The notes beneath the pieces were generated by a model, which was not told the DNA's origin, ran no database searches, and was given only the letters and a program-made list of their open reading frames with translations. From Baffinella frigidus (taxonomy: Eukaryota > Cryptophyceae > Cryptomonadales > Baffinellaceae), in the NCBI GenBank assembly GCA_026770585.1, contig MU647419.1:50145-61320 (forward strand): a stretch of DNA of 11,176 bases, in the 5' to 3' direction. The position numbers and the translations under genes were made by a program. Every line of letters starts with the position of its first letter. The first letter of the stretch is position 1. Below are positions 1 through 7,224 of the stretch, one piece after another.

Positions 1-150
1 CTTGAGGTGAGGTGAGGTCAAGTGACTTGAGGTGAGGTGAGGTCAAGTGACTTGAGGTGAGGTGAGGTCAAGTGACTTGAGGTGAGGTGAGGTCACGTGA
101 CTTGAGGTGAGGTGAGGTCACGTGACTTGAGGTGAGGTGAGGTCACGTGA
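1..150. repeat. 25-bp minisatellite, six copies
   Basis: There are six exact-length units beginning CTTGAGGTGAGGTGAGGTCA. The last five bases are AGTGA in units 1-3 and CGTGA in units 4-6, a single-base difference that splits the array into two homogeneous halves. Unit junctions in the first half form the inverted repeat TCAAG-TGA-CTTGA. The second half carries the palindrome TCACGTGA in every unit. The array may extend left of the window. Confidence 0.97.
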
Positions 151-191
151 AGGTCACAGGGTGCCACTTAGCAGTCGACGGTTTCAGGGCA

Positions 192-330
192 CCACTTCGC
201 AGCAACCGAGGACCTTTTCGCCTTGAATCCAAGGTGAAATTCCGGTTGGGTTAGAGGGCAATGGATAAGATTCTAGTACAAATTGTTTAGATGGACTGTA
301 TCCGTGAAGCCCCCGGTGGCTGCTAGGTGG
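192..330. mobile_element. Family A MITE-like element, copy 1
   Basis: This 139-bp element has imperfect 12-bp terminal inverted repeats, CCACTTCGCAGC on the left and GCTGCTAGGTGG on the right. It is clearly similar to the 139-bp copy at 8563-8701. It contains an inner inverted repeat around TTCGCCTTGAATCCAAGGTG and the conserved stretch GGCAATGGATAAGATTCTAG. There is no coding capacity. A related end, CCACTTAGCAG, lies just upstream at 164-174 and may be a fragment of another copy. Confidence 0.75.
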
Positions 331-395
331 CTTGCTCTACTCAATAGGATGTCGGAACTTTCCAGGACCAGACGTTTCAAGTTTAGGGCACACAG

Positions 396-558
396 CCACA
401 CAGCGGGCTTCGACGGGGTTTTCAGCGGCTGAGTCGCTGAGTTTCCGTTACCTTATCCTTAGGAACCCCCCTATGCCCCTACGGGTTGCCTACCGTAGGG
501 TCGTAGGTCTTATCGCTTAGGGGTTATTCACGAAATCCCTTCGAAGTCCGCTGTGTGG
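396..558. mobile_element. Family B MITE-like element, copy 1
   Basis: The terminal inverted repeats are CCACACAGCGGGCTTCGA (396-413) and TCGAAGTCCGCTGTGTGG (541-558), 17 of 18 complementary. Inside are a 19-nt hairpin (422-440), TTTCCGTTACCTTATCC, and the palindrome CCTACCGTAGG (489-499). It is non-coding. The copy at 1449-1643 matches across both ends and the middle. Confidence 0.8.
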
Positions 559-637
559 TGTGGCGTGGTTGAGGGAAGGGTGTGACAGCCTACTTGAGAT
601 GTGACCGGGAGCAATCATAAGTTGACACAACAGGGGG

Positions 638-663
638 AGAATGTACAGGATCCTGTACATTCT
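638..663. repeat. Perfect 26-bp palindrome
   Basis: AGAATGTACAGGA followed by its exact reverse complement, centred on GGATCC with no loop. It sits in 559-747, which otherwise holds only several TTGAC words (at about 620, 670, 693 and 708) and no gene I can support. Confidence 0.95.
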
Positions 664-747
664 GCCAAAAGTTGACTCACGCCTGCTGATGAGTTGACTT
701 TCGCGATTGACCACCCTCAGGTCTAGCGTAGGTTGCAGGGTACGGTG

Positions 748-907
748 CTGCGAGCCTTATCCGGGGAAACCTATTTTTCTTTAGTTTGATGGCAAGGAAA
801 ATTACTACACAGTTCGTTCTTATTAGTAATATTAAAGCATTTATGTAGTAATTTTTCTTGCCATCAAACTAAAGAAAAATAGGTTTCCCCGGATAAAGCC
901 CTCGCAG
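748..907. mobile_element. Foldback element H
   Basis: The arms of about 60 bp run from CTGCGAG (748) inward and back out to CTCGCAG (907). The inner 48 bp, including TTTAGTTTGATGGCAAGG, are complementary with one mismatch, and the unpaired middle is about 35 AT-rich bases. No target duplication is clear. Repeat E begins directly at the right border, at about 911. Confidence 0.92.
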
Positions 908-910
908 GAC

Positions 911-1000
911 GCCTTAAGAGGTTTTGATTTCTCCCAACATAGCCCAACGACACGCCTTTTCGTAGAAAACATCTGCAGAAAACGCATTTTTGCTTTCGGA
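911..1000. repeat. Dispersed repeat E, copy 1
   Basis: It shares CTCCCAACATAGCCCAACGA, then CACGCC, CGTAGAAAA, ATCTGCAGAAAA and GCATTTTTGCTTTCGG with the copies near 2298, 3797 and 4628. This copy stops after the TTTCGG segment. All copies have the same orientation. The opposite strand of this copy is open for FLQMFSTKRRVVGLCWE. Confidence 0.85.
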
Positions 1001-1161
1001 TGAAAGCCCTCCCGCGGCGGCGGGGGGAAAGCTTGCCCTACGAGGAGAGTAACCACCCCCACCATTTAAATGTACACTGCAGGCCCTTCCACGTTGCGAC
1101 GTAGAAAAAGGCCGTCGATGGTCTCGCGGACCACTGAGCCCGTGCTCGTCAGGCTGGCAGT

Positions 1162-1340
1162 CCACACGAGGCTACCTATGCGAACAGAATAAATGTCGAT
1201 TGTAAACGTGTGTAGTAATTTTCAGATGAAAAGCTGCGACTTTACACAGGTCCGACCGCTCAGCGGGCGGAAACGTGATCATTTGCCCACAAAACTTTAA
1301 AAGTCCGTTTTATTCTGTTCGCCTGGGTAGCCTCGTGTGG
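1162..1340. repeat. Inverted repeat with 32-bp arms
   Basis: Arms 1162-1193 and 1309-1340 are complementary at 30 of 32 positions (CCACACGAGGCTACC and GGGTAGCCTCGTGTGG at the outer ends, AACAGAATAAA inside). The 115-bp middle has no recognised content. It could be a decayed foldback element; target duplications are not evident. Confidence 0.8.
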
Positions 1341-1448
1341 GTATCGACTCTAGGTACCTCATCGTGAGTTTCTGACTCATGACCCGACCCGTGCGCGGGT
1401 TTGGCCCGCTCTGCCCATTTAATCGCTTTAAAACGTATTTCGGGTTTA

Positions 1449-1643
1449 CCACACAGAGGGCTACGATATTTTCGGGCACTCAGTGCCCGAATTTCCGTTA
1501 CCTTATCCGTAGGATGTGGGAATAAACTCATCAGTGTTCAGATAGAAACCCCCCTACGCCCCTAAGTGTTGCCTACCGTAGGGTCCTAGGTCTTATCGCT
1601 TAGGGGTTATTCAAAATCCTTTCGAAGTCCGCACACTGTGTGG
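1449..1643. mobile_element. Family B MITE-like element, copy 2
   Basis: It starts CCACACAGAGGGCTACGA and ends CTGTGTGG. It shares with copy 1 the segment TTTCCGTTACCTTATCC, the CCTACCGTAGG palindrome at 1572-1582, TCTTATCGCTTAGGGGTTAT and TTTCGAAGTCCGC. It differs by an insertion of about 32 bases near 1514-1546. The ends are bordered by TA on both sides (TACCACACAG and CTGTGTGGTA), which could be a TA target duplication or part of the terminal repeat. Confidence 0.75.
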
Positions 1644-2229
1644 TAGTCAGCTTTTGGCCAAAATATGCCTCGAAGACCTGGAGGTTTTATTGTTTCCCAT
1701 CACAACTAGCCACCGAGTTTACGGCCGAACCAGATCAAGGGGAGCTCTTATGTAGAAGGATGTTCATGGAAAAGTTCGTCGTTACCATCGTTCCTATCGA
1801 CAACAATAAAACCTAAAGATTCTAAATGTTCCATTGTGTCCTGCCAAATCTGGGCATCGTGATTTTTTACCCCAAATTTGGTGCCCGAAAACCAAAGGTG
1901 GCCAGCCTCCCCTAACGTTGTGGGAATTGGAGCCGTCGGTGTTCCAAGGGCGGTTCGAGGATAGAGTGGGTGGTGGCTTTCCGGTAGAAGTCAACTTCGC
2001 CGGTAGAAGTCAACTTCGTAACTTCCTTGCTGGGGAAGGGGGCACGACCATGCGATTGAAACCCAAACCGGTGTTTTCTCAAACCAAAATAGCCCACCCG
2101 ACCCCCCCCCCGAAAAGTCTACGGGGAGGGTTAGTTGTTTTATCCAGGCAACCGGAAAGCATATTCTGCGGTTACCGGCAGGGTCAAAGTTAATTATTTG
2201 TGGTGCTGCGGGCATTTCCGGCAACTTTG
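1644..2229. other. Unassigned sequence without a supportable gene
   Basis: It contains the palindrome TTTTGGCCAAAA (1652-1663), a 12-base inverted repeat GGTTTTATTGTT (about 1684) with AACAATAAAACC (about 1802), and a 19-bp tandem pair CCGGTAGAAGTCAACTTCG (1980-2017). A fragment at 1938-1975 resembles the hairpin near 5440. The open frames here are short and carry no domain I recognise. Confidence 0.6.
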
Positions 2230-2450
2230 CCTTTAGGACCTTTAGGGTTTAAATGCTCCCAACATGGACCAACGACAACCTTTCCGTCCGTAAGGGCCTT
2301 GAGGGTTTAAATGCTCCCAACATGGCCCAACGACACGCCTTTCCGTAGAAAAGATCTGCAGAAAAAGCATGTTTGTTTTCGGATTGTTTTTGGCTCTCCA
2401 GTGCAGAGGCTCGTGAAGAGGGGATAGAGGATGGTTGTCGTGGGGTGGCT
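2230..2450. repeat. Dispersed repeat E, copies 2a and 2b
   Basis: A partial copy (2230-2285: TTTAAATGCTCCCAACATGG) is followed by a fuller one (2298-2450) with ATCTGCAGAAAA, the CTCTCCAGTGCAGAGGCTCG segment and GTGAAGAGGGGATA. The opposite strand of copy 2b is open for FLQIFSTERRVVGPCWE. A run of C's follows (2461-2480). From 2481 to 2796 I see nothing I can assign. Confidence 0.85.
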
Positions 2451-2796
2451 GAAGGTCCCTCCCTCCCTCCCCCCCCCCCGCACCTGACGTTTTACCCACG
2501 ATAGCAAAGGTCATTTGCTCTGTTTGGAACTCCATGGTACTCCCTCACACCCCGCGCCGTTCCAGCTGTGTTGTTGTCGAGGAGTTGAAAGGTGGCAGCA
2601 TATGCTTGCCCAGTCTGCGGGCCCCGAAAACTCAACGCTACTCCCTCCATCCCTCCCCCGCTATCACTTAAGTGGCCAGGCGGTTAAACTTGACGACCAA
2701 GAGGTCCTGGGCAGGTCCCTAGGGCCCTACGGCAGGGCGTATGCGCCTACTGGTCACTTGAGGGATACAGCGGATCCTACCACGCGTTCAGCAAGT

Positions 2797-2924
2797 TAAT
2801 AGGGTAACGGATTAAAAAGGGGTAGTTAGGCCTACGGTATTGCCTACCGTAGGCCGTAGGGCTCCTATGACCAAAAAGTCCTAGGATTTTGGCCTACAGT
2901 ATGAGGTCCCTAGGCAATACCGTA
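2797..2924. mobile_element. Foldback family C, copy 1 (right end missing)
   Basis: It starts TAATAGGGTAACGG and contains GGGGTAGTTAGGCC, TTGCCTACCGTAGG, AAAAAGTCCTAGGATT and AGGCAATACCGTA. Homology to the full 166-bp copies ends at CCGTA, so the outer part of the right arm is absent. It is the most diverged of the four copies. Confidence 0.8.
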
Positions 2925-3197
2925 TCATCCTGTCGCCTACTTTTTGAGACTTCCCCTGCCACACCAGAGTGGAGGAGGGGGTTAATTTTTTTAACCGTAT
3001 GTGGATACGGTATTTGACTTTTGAAAACAACTGCCTTCAGGGGAAATTGACTTTTGGCGACCCCTTCGAAGACTCTGGCGTGGTGTGGCTTTGAAGTAGA
3101 TACAGTGGATACGGAAGCACCCTGCGGAATGCTGGAAATAGGTCGTCCGCCCTTGTGCTGTCTCACGCTGACGAAAAGAGTGACGGTCGCGACGCAG

Positions 3198-3567
3198 CCT
3201 AAACCTAAACCCCGAACCCTAAAACCTAAAACCTAAACCCTAAACCCTAAACCCCAAACCCCAAACCCCAAACCCTAAACCTTGAACACTCGACCCTAAA
3301 CCCTAAACCCTAAATCCTAAACCCTAAACCCTAAACCCTAAACCCTAAACCCTAAACCCTAAACAAACCCTAAACCCTAAACCCCTAAACCCTAAACCCC
3401 TAAACCCTAAACCCTAAACCCTAAACCCTAAACCCTGAACATTCAACACTCAACCCTAAACCCCAAACCCTAAACCCTAAACACTCAACCCTAAACCCTA
3501 AACCCTAAACCCCAAACCCCAAACCCTAAACCCTAAACCCCAAACCCTAACCCCCAAACCCCAAACG
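3198..3567 (+). repeat. Interstitial telomere-like array CCCTAAA/CCCCAAA
   Basis: More than 35 mostly 7-base units: perfect CCCTAAA runs mixed with CCCCAAA, occasional CCCCTAAA 8-mers, and islands such as GAACATTCAACACTCAACC. The C-rich strand is on plus, so a chromosome end would be expected to the left. Degeneracy and flanking sequence show that it is internal. The preceding 2925-3197 holds no gene I can support. Confidence 0.97.
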
Positions 3568-3570
3568 CAG

Positions 3571-3613
3571 GGCCTCACCGGAGACGTGCCACCGACGAAT
3601 CATGAAGCGACAG
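3571..3613 (+). other. Exon-like 43-nt insert between telomere-like arrays
   Basis: It is bounded by AAACGCAG on the left and ACAG followed by GTGCCC on the right, so it has possible acceptor and donor sites. Frame 1 is open (GLTGDVPPTNHEAT). The arrangement, a short unique stretch between C-rich heptamer arrays in the same orientation, copies that of the NAPRT exons at the right end. No protein family is recognised and nothing shows that it is transcribed. Confidence 0.22.
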
Positions 3614-3624
3614 GTGCCCCTCTC

Positions 3625-3693
3625 GAACCCCAAACCCTAAACCCCAAACCCCAAACCCCAAACCCCAAACCCCAAACCCCAAACCCTAAACCC
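3625..3693 (+). repeat. Second interstitial telomere-like array
   Basis: Mostly CCCCAAA units with two CCCTAAA. It is followed by the palindrome CGCCCGGGCG and a stem-loop GTCTCGC-ATGA-GCGAGAC at about 3712-3729. Confidence 0.93.
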
Positions 3694-3796
3694 CACACGC
3701 CGCCCGGGCGACTGTCTCGCATGAGCGAGACCGCTTCCTGTCAATCTCACACGCTCATCCTTTAGGCGTCGAGCGCCGATTTCAAAGGAAAATACG

Positions 3797-4030
3797 CCTT
3801 GAGTCCTTTAGGTTTTGAATGCTCCCAACATAGCCCAACGACACGCCGTTCCGTAGAAAAGATCTGCAGAAAAGGCATTTTTGCTTTCGGGTCGCGTTTA
3901 GCTCTCCAGTGCAGAGGCTCGTGAAGGGGGGATACAGGGTGTGCTTTGGTGCTTTGGTGTGCTTTGAGGTTACTGAGACATTGTTTCAGGTGCTCTAGGT
4001 TTTGATTTCTCCCAACATAGCCCCTGCGGA
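3797..4030. repeat. Dispersed repeat E, copies 3a and 3b
   Basis: The full copy 3797-3935 has all the E segments and the open minus-strand frame FLQIFSTERRVVGLCWE. A GTGCTTTGG repeat follows, then a fragment (about 3991-4023: GGTTTTGATTTCTCCCAACA). The same GCTTTGGTGCTTTGG string also occurs near 4485. Confidence 0.85.
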
Positions 4031-4063
4031 AAGGGGGAAATCAAGGTTTACTAAGTTGTTAGT

Positions 4064-4428
4064 GTCGAAATGGGCTCCGTGCGGGAAAAATCGAGGTAAG
4101 GTCAGCAACATTTTTATATATTTTTGCCTTTTTGTGTCATCTTGTGGGTGGGAGATGCTATTTTGAGATAAAAATCATGCCTAAGATAGCATAAAGGCCC
4201 ATTTTTTTTTACCTGATTTCCTGACCTGACCTCGATTCCGCGCGAAGCCCATTTTAATAGGGTAACGGCCTGAAAATGGGGTAGTTAGGCCTCCGGCATT
4301 GCCTAGGACCTCCTACCGTAGGCCGAGACTTTTTGGTCCTAGGATCCCTCGGCCTACGGTAGGAGGTCCTAGGCAATGCCGTAGGCCTAACTACCCCATT
4401 TTCAGGACGGTAGCCTATGAATTTCGAC
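4064..4428. mobile_element. Element D, with a C element inserted in its right end
   Basis: The left terminal repeat (4064-4105: GTCGAAATGGGCTCCGTGCG, then GGAAAAATCGAGG) is complementary to the right one (4221-4254 continued at 4425-4428: CTCGATTCCGCGCGAAGCCC, then ATTT and CGAC). The right repeat is split by 4255-4420. The inner part is AT-rich and holds an inverted pair GATGCTATTTTGAG and CCTAAGATAGCAT. It is non-coding. Confidence 0.8.
4255..4420. mobile_element. Foldback family C, copy 2 (full length)
   Basis: The element is 166 bp, with arms of about 70 bp running from TAATAGGGTAACGGCC to the complementary end GGTAGCCTATGA. It is nearly perfect over CCTGAAAATGGGGTAGTTAG and GACCTCCTACCGTAGGCC, with a middle of about 20 bases, ACTTTTTGGTCCTAGGATCC. 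It is flanked by ATTT on both sides (4251-4254 and 4421-4424), a 4-bp target duplication. It is non-coding. Confidence 0.95.
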
Positions 4429-4627
4429 GTGTTTATTGTCGAAATGGGCGTACAGCGGTCGCCAGGTGGACAGGTGGGCACATGGGCTTTGGTGCTTTGG
4501 TGCTTTTATTTACACTCACATCGAAGGCCACAGCCCACCTCACTCTTGAGGAGATGGGAGTAATCTACGGGTGAGCTCCCCGACCCGACCCATTCGAGTC
4601 CAGCCGAGCCCCCTTTCCCCCCTTTTC

Positions 4628-4795
4628 AAGCCTTTAGGTCCTTTAGGTTTTAATTTCTCCCAACATGTGCCAACGACACGCCCTTCCGTAGAAAGGACTG
4701 CAGAGAAAGCATTTTTGCTCTCGGATCGCGTTTCGCTCTCCAGTGCAGAGGCTCGTGAAGAGGGGATAAAGGGTGGTTCTATTGGGGTGGGTGAA
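4628..4795. repeat. Dispersed repeat E, copy 4
   Basis: It has TTTCTCCCAACATGTGCCAA, then CGACACGCCCTTCCGTAGAA, CTGCAGAGAAAGCATTTTTG, CTCTCCAGTGCAGAGGCTCG and GTGAAGAGGGGATA. The minus-strand peptide frame seen in copies 1, 2b and 3a is broken by a single-base loss near 4690. From 4796 to 5030 I see A-rich and CACGAGTG-repeated sequence and no gene. Confidence 0.85.
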
Positions 4796-5060
4796 GGTAT
4801 GCGATATCGCTCCCATGCTCACTTACACGCACCGAAGCACCAGAAACAAAACAAACAAAAAAAGTCATTACGCCTGTGGAGCGACGTCGTCGATGGTCTT
4901 GTTCTTGTGCTGCCACGAGTGAATTATTGCGGACGGTCACGAGTGGCTTTAGAGGGATTTGCTTAAGTCACTTTCAGGGTCTAAGTTGACGGCGTTTGTA
5001 AAGCAGGGTCAGACTGAAGGGTTTGGGGAGCGAAAAATATTTTTGCCAAAATATTTTTGC

Positions 5061-5345
5061 AATATGGGAGGGTGGGGTAGCAGACCAAAAGTTGTCGATA
5101 GCTCCCTCGAAAAAGTTGGCAAAAGAGGAAGACCTTTTTTTTTCCTCCGGATGGGCCCGCCTCATGTACCGAAAATTTATGGCGGCCCGTTTCCGGAGAT
5201 GTTCCCCCAATACCCACAAAAATCTGAGATTACATTTGCGGACCAACTTTCAATTCTGTTGTACAAATGTGGTCTCAGATTTTTGTGGGTATTGGGGGAA
5301 CATCATGTTACCACACAAAACGCCTGCTACTCCACCCTCCAATAT
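5061..5345. mobile_element. Large two-level foldback element
   Basis: The inner arms 5198-5238 and 5264-5304 are complementary at 39 of 41 positions (GATGTTCCCCCAATACCCAC and its complement) around a 25-base loop. The outer arms 5061-5083 and 5324-5345 (AATATGGGAGGGTGGGGTAG) also pair, with weaker pairing possibly beyond. The segments between inner and outer arms do not pair. Open frames across it are by-products of the repeated arms. Confidence 0.9.
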
Positions 5346-5391
5346 GGTCAAAAGATTGAAAATCGGTTTGCCAAAGTGGCCATCCCCCCTT

Positions 5392-5440
5392 TTGTGGGAA
5401 TATTGGACGTTTGGGAAACGTTGTGGGAATATTGGACGTT
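5392..5440. repeat. Tandem duplication TTGTGGGAATATTGGACGTT
   Basis: The 20-base string occurs almost perfectly at about 5392 (TTTGTGGGAATATTGGACGT) and at 5421-5440, separated by TGGGAAACG. It borders the foldback at its left and the GC-rich hairpin at its right. Confidence 0.85.
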
Positions 5441-5445
5441 CGTGT

Positions 5446-5508
5446 CCCGGGGCGGTTGGAGGATAGGGCGGGTTGTGAGACAAGCCCTTATCCTGTAACC
5501 GCCCCGGG
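5446..5508. repeat. GC-rich hairpin
   Basis: CCCGGGGCGGTTGGAGGATA pairs with TATCCTGTAACCGCCCCGGG, with a loop around GGTTGTGAGACAAG. It is followed by a small stem ACTTTTCTGTAAAAGT at 5514-5529. Part of it recurs without the hairpin at 1938-1975 (GGGCGGTTCGAGGATAGAGT). Confidence 0.85.
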
Positions 5509-5544
5509 TTGTGACTTTTCTGTAAAAGTCAAGTTTGCCCTCCT

Positions 5545-5632
5545 AAATGTCAACTTTGAACGGATTCGAACCGAGGCACGAGACCTCCAGTCGGCTTGCA
5601 AGTTGCTCCCCGGCCCCACCACTGCCGACATC
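5545..5632 (-). other. tRNA-like internal promoter boxes (possible SINE or tRNA remnant)
   Basis: On the minus strand GGTTCGAATCC (5572-5562) is an exact match to the Pol III B-box consensus. TGTCGGCAGTGG (5630-5619) weakly resembles an A box, 46 bases upstream. The T stem would have only three pairs and no acceptor stem can be drawn, so this is not a working tRNA. Confidence 0.25.
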
Positions 5633-6630
5633 ACTACCGGTGATCCCCGCGCGACGGACTGCTCCGGAAGGCGCTCCTCCAGGTGCATGCGCCCCCCCCC
5701 CCCCGGTCGGCGTGAGGATCACGATGGAAAGGCGTAAGTGTTGGCCTGGGGCTTGGGGCCCTCTGAGGGCGGCTCCCACGGCCGCGTGCGGCCGGGGGGT
5801 GCTGGCCGCGGCATCGCTCACCCTCCTGTGCAAAAATCTTGCCCCAGCGCCCCCCCCCGCCCCCCCTCCGTGCCTGGGGATGTGCAAGGAGGTGCGGGAG
5901 AGGCGGGGCCAGACGAGGATCCGGCGGTGTCGTGAGGGGACGCGTCCCGTCTCTGCACGACCCTAAAGGCTTCCGTGCCAGTTTCCGGCAGCAGGGGGAT
6001 GTATGGGAGAGCGCGCCGCTCCTGCCGCCCCTCCGTCCCGTCCTCTCCCCGCATGCGCCCCTGGGGCTCCCATTCACACTCAGCCAGCCCTGCTCCTCGC
6101 TGCACGTCCCCCCGCGTGGCAGCGGGCGCATCGGGGCCCAGACACCCCGGTCACCTCCGCCCGCGTTCCCGCGCACCTCACGCCCACCCCGGGCCGGGCC
6201 CGGCTCCCCCGGCCTCGTCCGGCCTCCCCGTGTTCCCCCCCGGCACCTGGACCCCTGCGGACGCAGGGGCTCGTCCAAGTTGATTTGATCGAGTTTGGAC
6301 CGCTCGAGCGGGGTCAGAGCAAAATCCTTGTGTCGACCGCCCCTGCCCCCTTCTTCTTCAACTCCTCATGAACCCACCTGCATCTTCGCATCGATCTCCG
6401 TGAAGCTGCCCTCCACGCTGGTGCACGGGTTTGCCGTAGGGGAGGGCGGCGTGCCTGGCGCCCCCCCCTGCGTCCGCAACCGCGCGCGCCCCACGCCGCA
6501 CACCTTCCATCCTGCCCCGCGACGCCCTACACCTGAGCCCTCTGCACGCCACGTCCCCCAGTTTGGCAGCCGCGCAGGCGAAACCCACGCCTCAACGCCC
6601 CAACGCCCCACACCCTCCATGCAACAAGCC
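5560..6630. other. GC-rich island, no supportable gene
   Basis: This kilobase is much richer in G and C than its neighbours, with C/G runs at about 5692, 5850, 6232 and 6470. Open frames on both strands are full of A, G, P and R, as expected from composition. A lower-GC part (6255-6430) gives natural-looking short peptides on both strands (for example VDLIEFGPLERGQSK on plus, TSVEGSFTEIDAKMQ on minus, the latter followed by a possible donor GTGGGT). A short hairpin CCCCTGCG-GA-CGCAGGGG lies at about 6252-6269. It may hold exons of an unknown gene; I cannot choose a strand. Confidence 0.5.
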
Positions 6631-6631
6631 A

Positions 6632-6726
6632 ACGCCAGTGAGGTACTTACGACCTACGGATTGCCTACGGTAGGAGGGGGTCCCCTACCGTAGGCGATCC
6701 GTAGGTCGTAAGTACCTCGCTGGCGT
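6632..6726. repeat. Near-perfect 95-bp hairpin
   Basis: Arms of about 46 bp (ACGCCAGTGAGGTACTTACG, then ACCTACGGATTGCCTACGG; complementary outward to TGGCGT) with almost no loop and only a few mismatches. It contains the CCTACSGTAGG palindrome in each arm (6664-6674 and 6684-6694). Related sequence is at 8048-8075. Confidence 0.95.
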
Positions 6727-7180
6727 CCGTTTGCGGCATTACACGCACCTGAACTCGAACCCCCTGGGCTCACGCCGTAGCCACCTACAGTGGACCTACC
6801 CTAACACATACCCGTCGGGGCCGGACTGATTGAGTGTCTGTAGAGGGTAGGTATGCGTTATGGTGTCCACCCTTCAGGCATACTTCCTTGCAGGGGGAAA
6901 TCGGGGGCCGGCCAAAGGAGTATGTGTGGAGGGTAAGAATGTGTTACGGTAGCCTGCGTTAGGGTAGGTGGACTGTACGTGCTATGCGCACGCCCTCACC
7001 CCCTACGTGCTATGCGCACTTCAACGCCGAATTTAAAACCCCTGGGCGCACGCCCTAACCCCTTACACCCCACCGCAGACGGGGCGGGTGTCGAGGGGCG
7101 GGTTTGGAGGAGCGCCTCCGTGGAGAGGCAGGGGGGGAGGGTGACGGGGTGACGGGGTGACGGGGTGACGGGACTGGGGG
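6727..7180. repeat. Degenerate repeat region before the tandem array
   Basis: It holds diverged, partly inverted copies of CTACCCTAACACATACC (about 6795, 6845, 6930 and 6960), two copies of TACGTGCTATGCGCAC (6976 and 7004), and a 9-bp microsatellite GGTGACGGG of about four units (7139-7171). There is no gene I can support. Confidence 0.65.
7006..7029 (+). pseudogene. Short NAPRT-exon-like fragment
   Basis: CGTGCTATGCGCACTTCAAC plus GCCG matches NAPRT exon bases 10748-10771 at about 21 of 24 positions, and its frame gives CYAHFNA against CYAYFNA. A 16-base direct repeat (TACGTGCTATGCGCAC) places a shorter copy at 6976-6991. It is 3.7 kb from the gene and short, so chance cannot be excluded. 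Confidence 0.4.
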
Positions 7181-7224
7181 ATGGTGTTTCATGAGGAGAA
7201 CGATGGCGGGGGGATCCTCGGGGC

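Noticed and set aside
1-150. AGGTCA words as nuclear-receptor half sites, and CACGTG as a plant G-box promoter
   Set aside because: They are by-products of a minisatellite unit, with no adjacent gene to regulate.
600-720. TTGAC cluster as plant WRKY W-boxes
   Set aside because: The lineage is unknown, no gene follows, and the word is short.
1834-2193. A 119-codon plus-strand frame
   Set aside because: No recognisable domain; it crosses a 19-bp tandem repeat and a poly-C run.
3198-3567. A true chromosome end
   Set aside because: The array is degenerate, interrupted and flanked by long unique sequence on both sides.
4959-5498. A 179-codon plus-strand open frame
   Set aside because: It runs through both arms of a large foldback element; its peptides repeat on the opposite strand because of the inverted repeat.
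5545-5632. A functional tRNA gene
   Set aside because: The T stem has only three pairs and no acceptor or anticodon stem can be formed.
5634-6278. A 214-codon minus-strand open frame, the longest in the window
   Set aside because: It starts at TTG, is dominated by G, R and P from a GC-rich composition, overlaps other long frames on both strands, and shows no domain.
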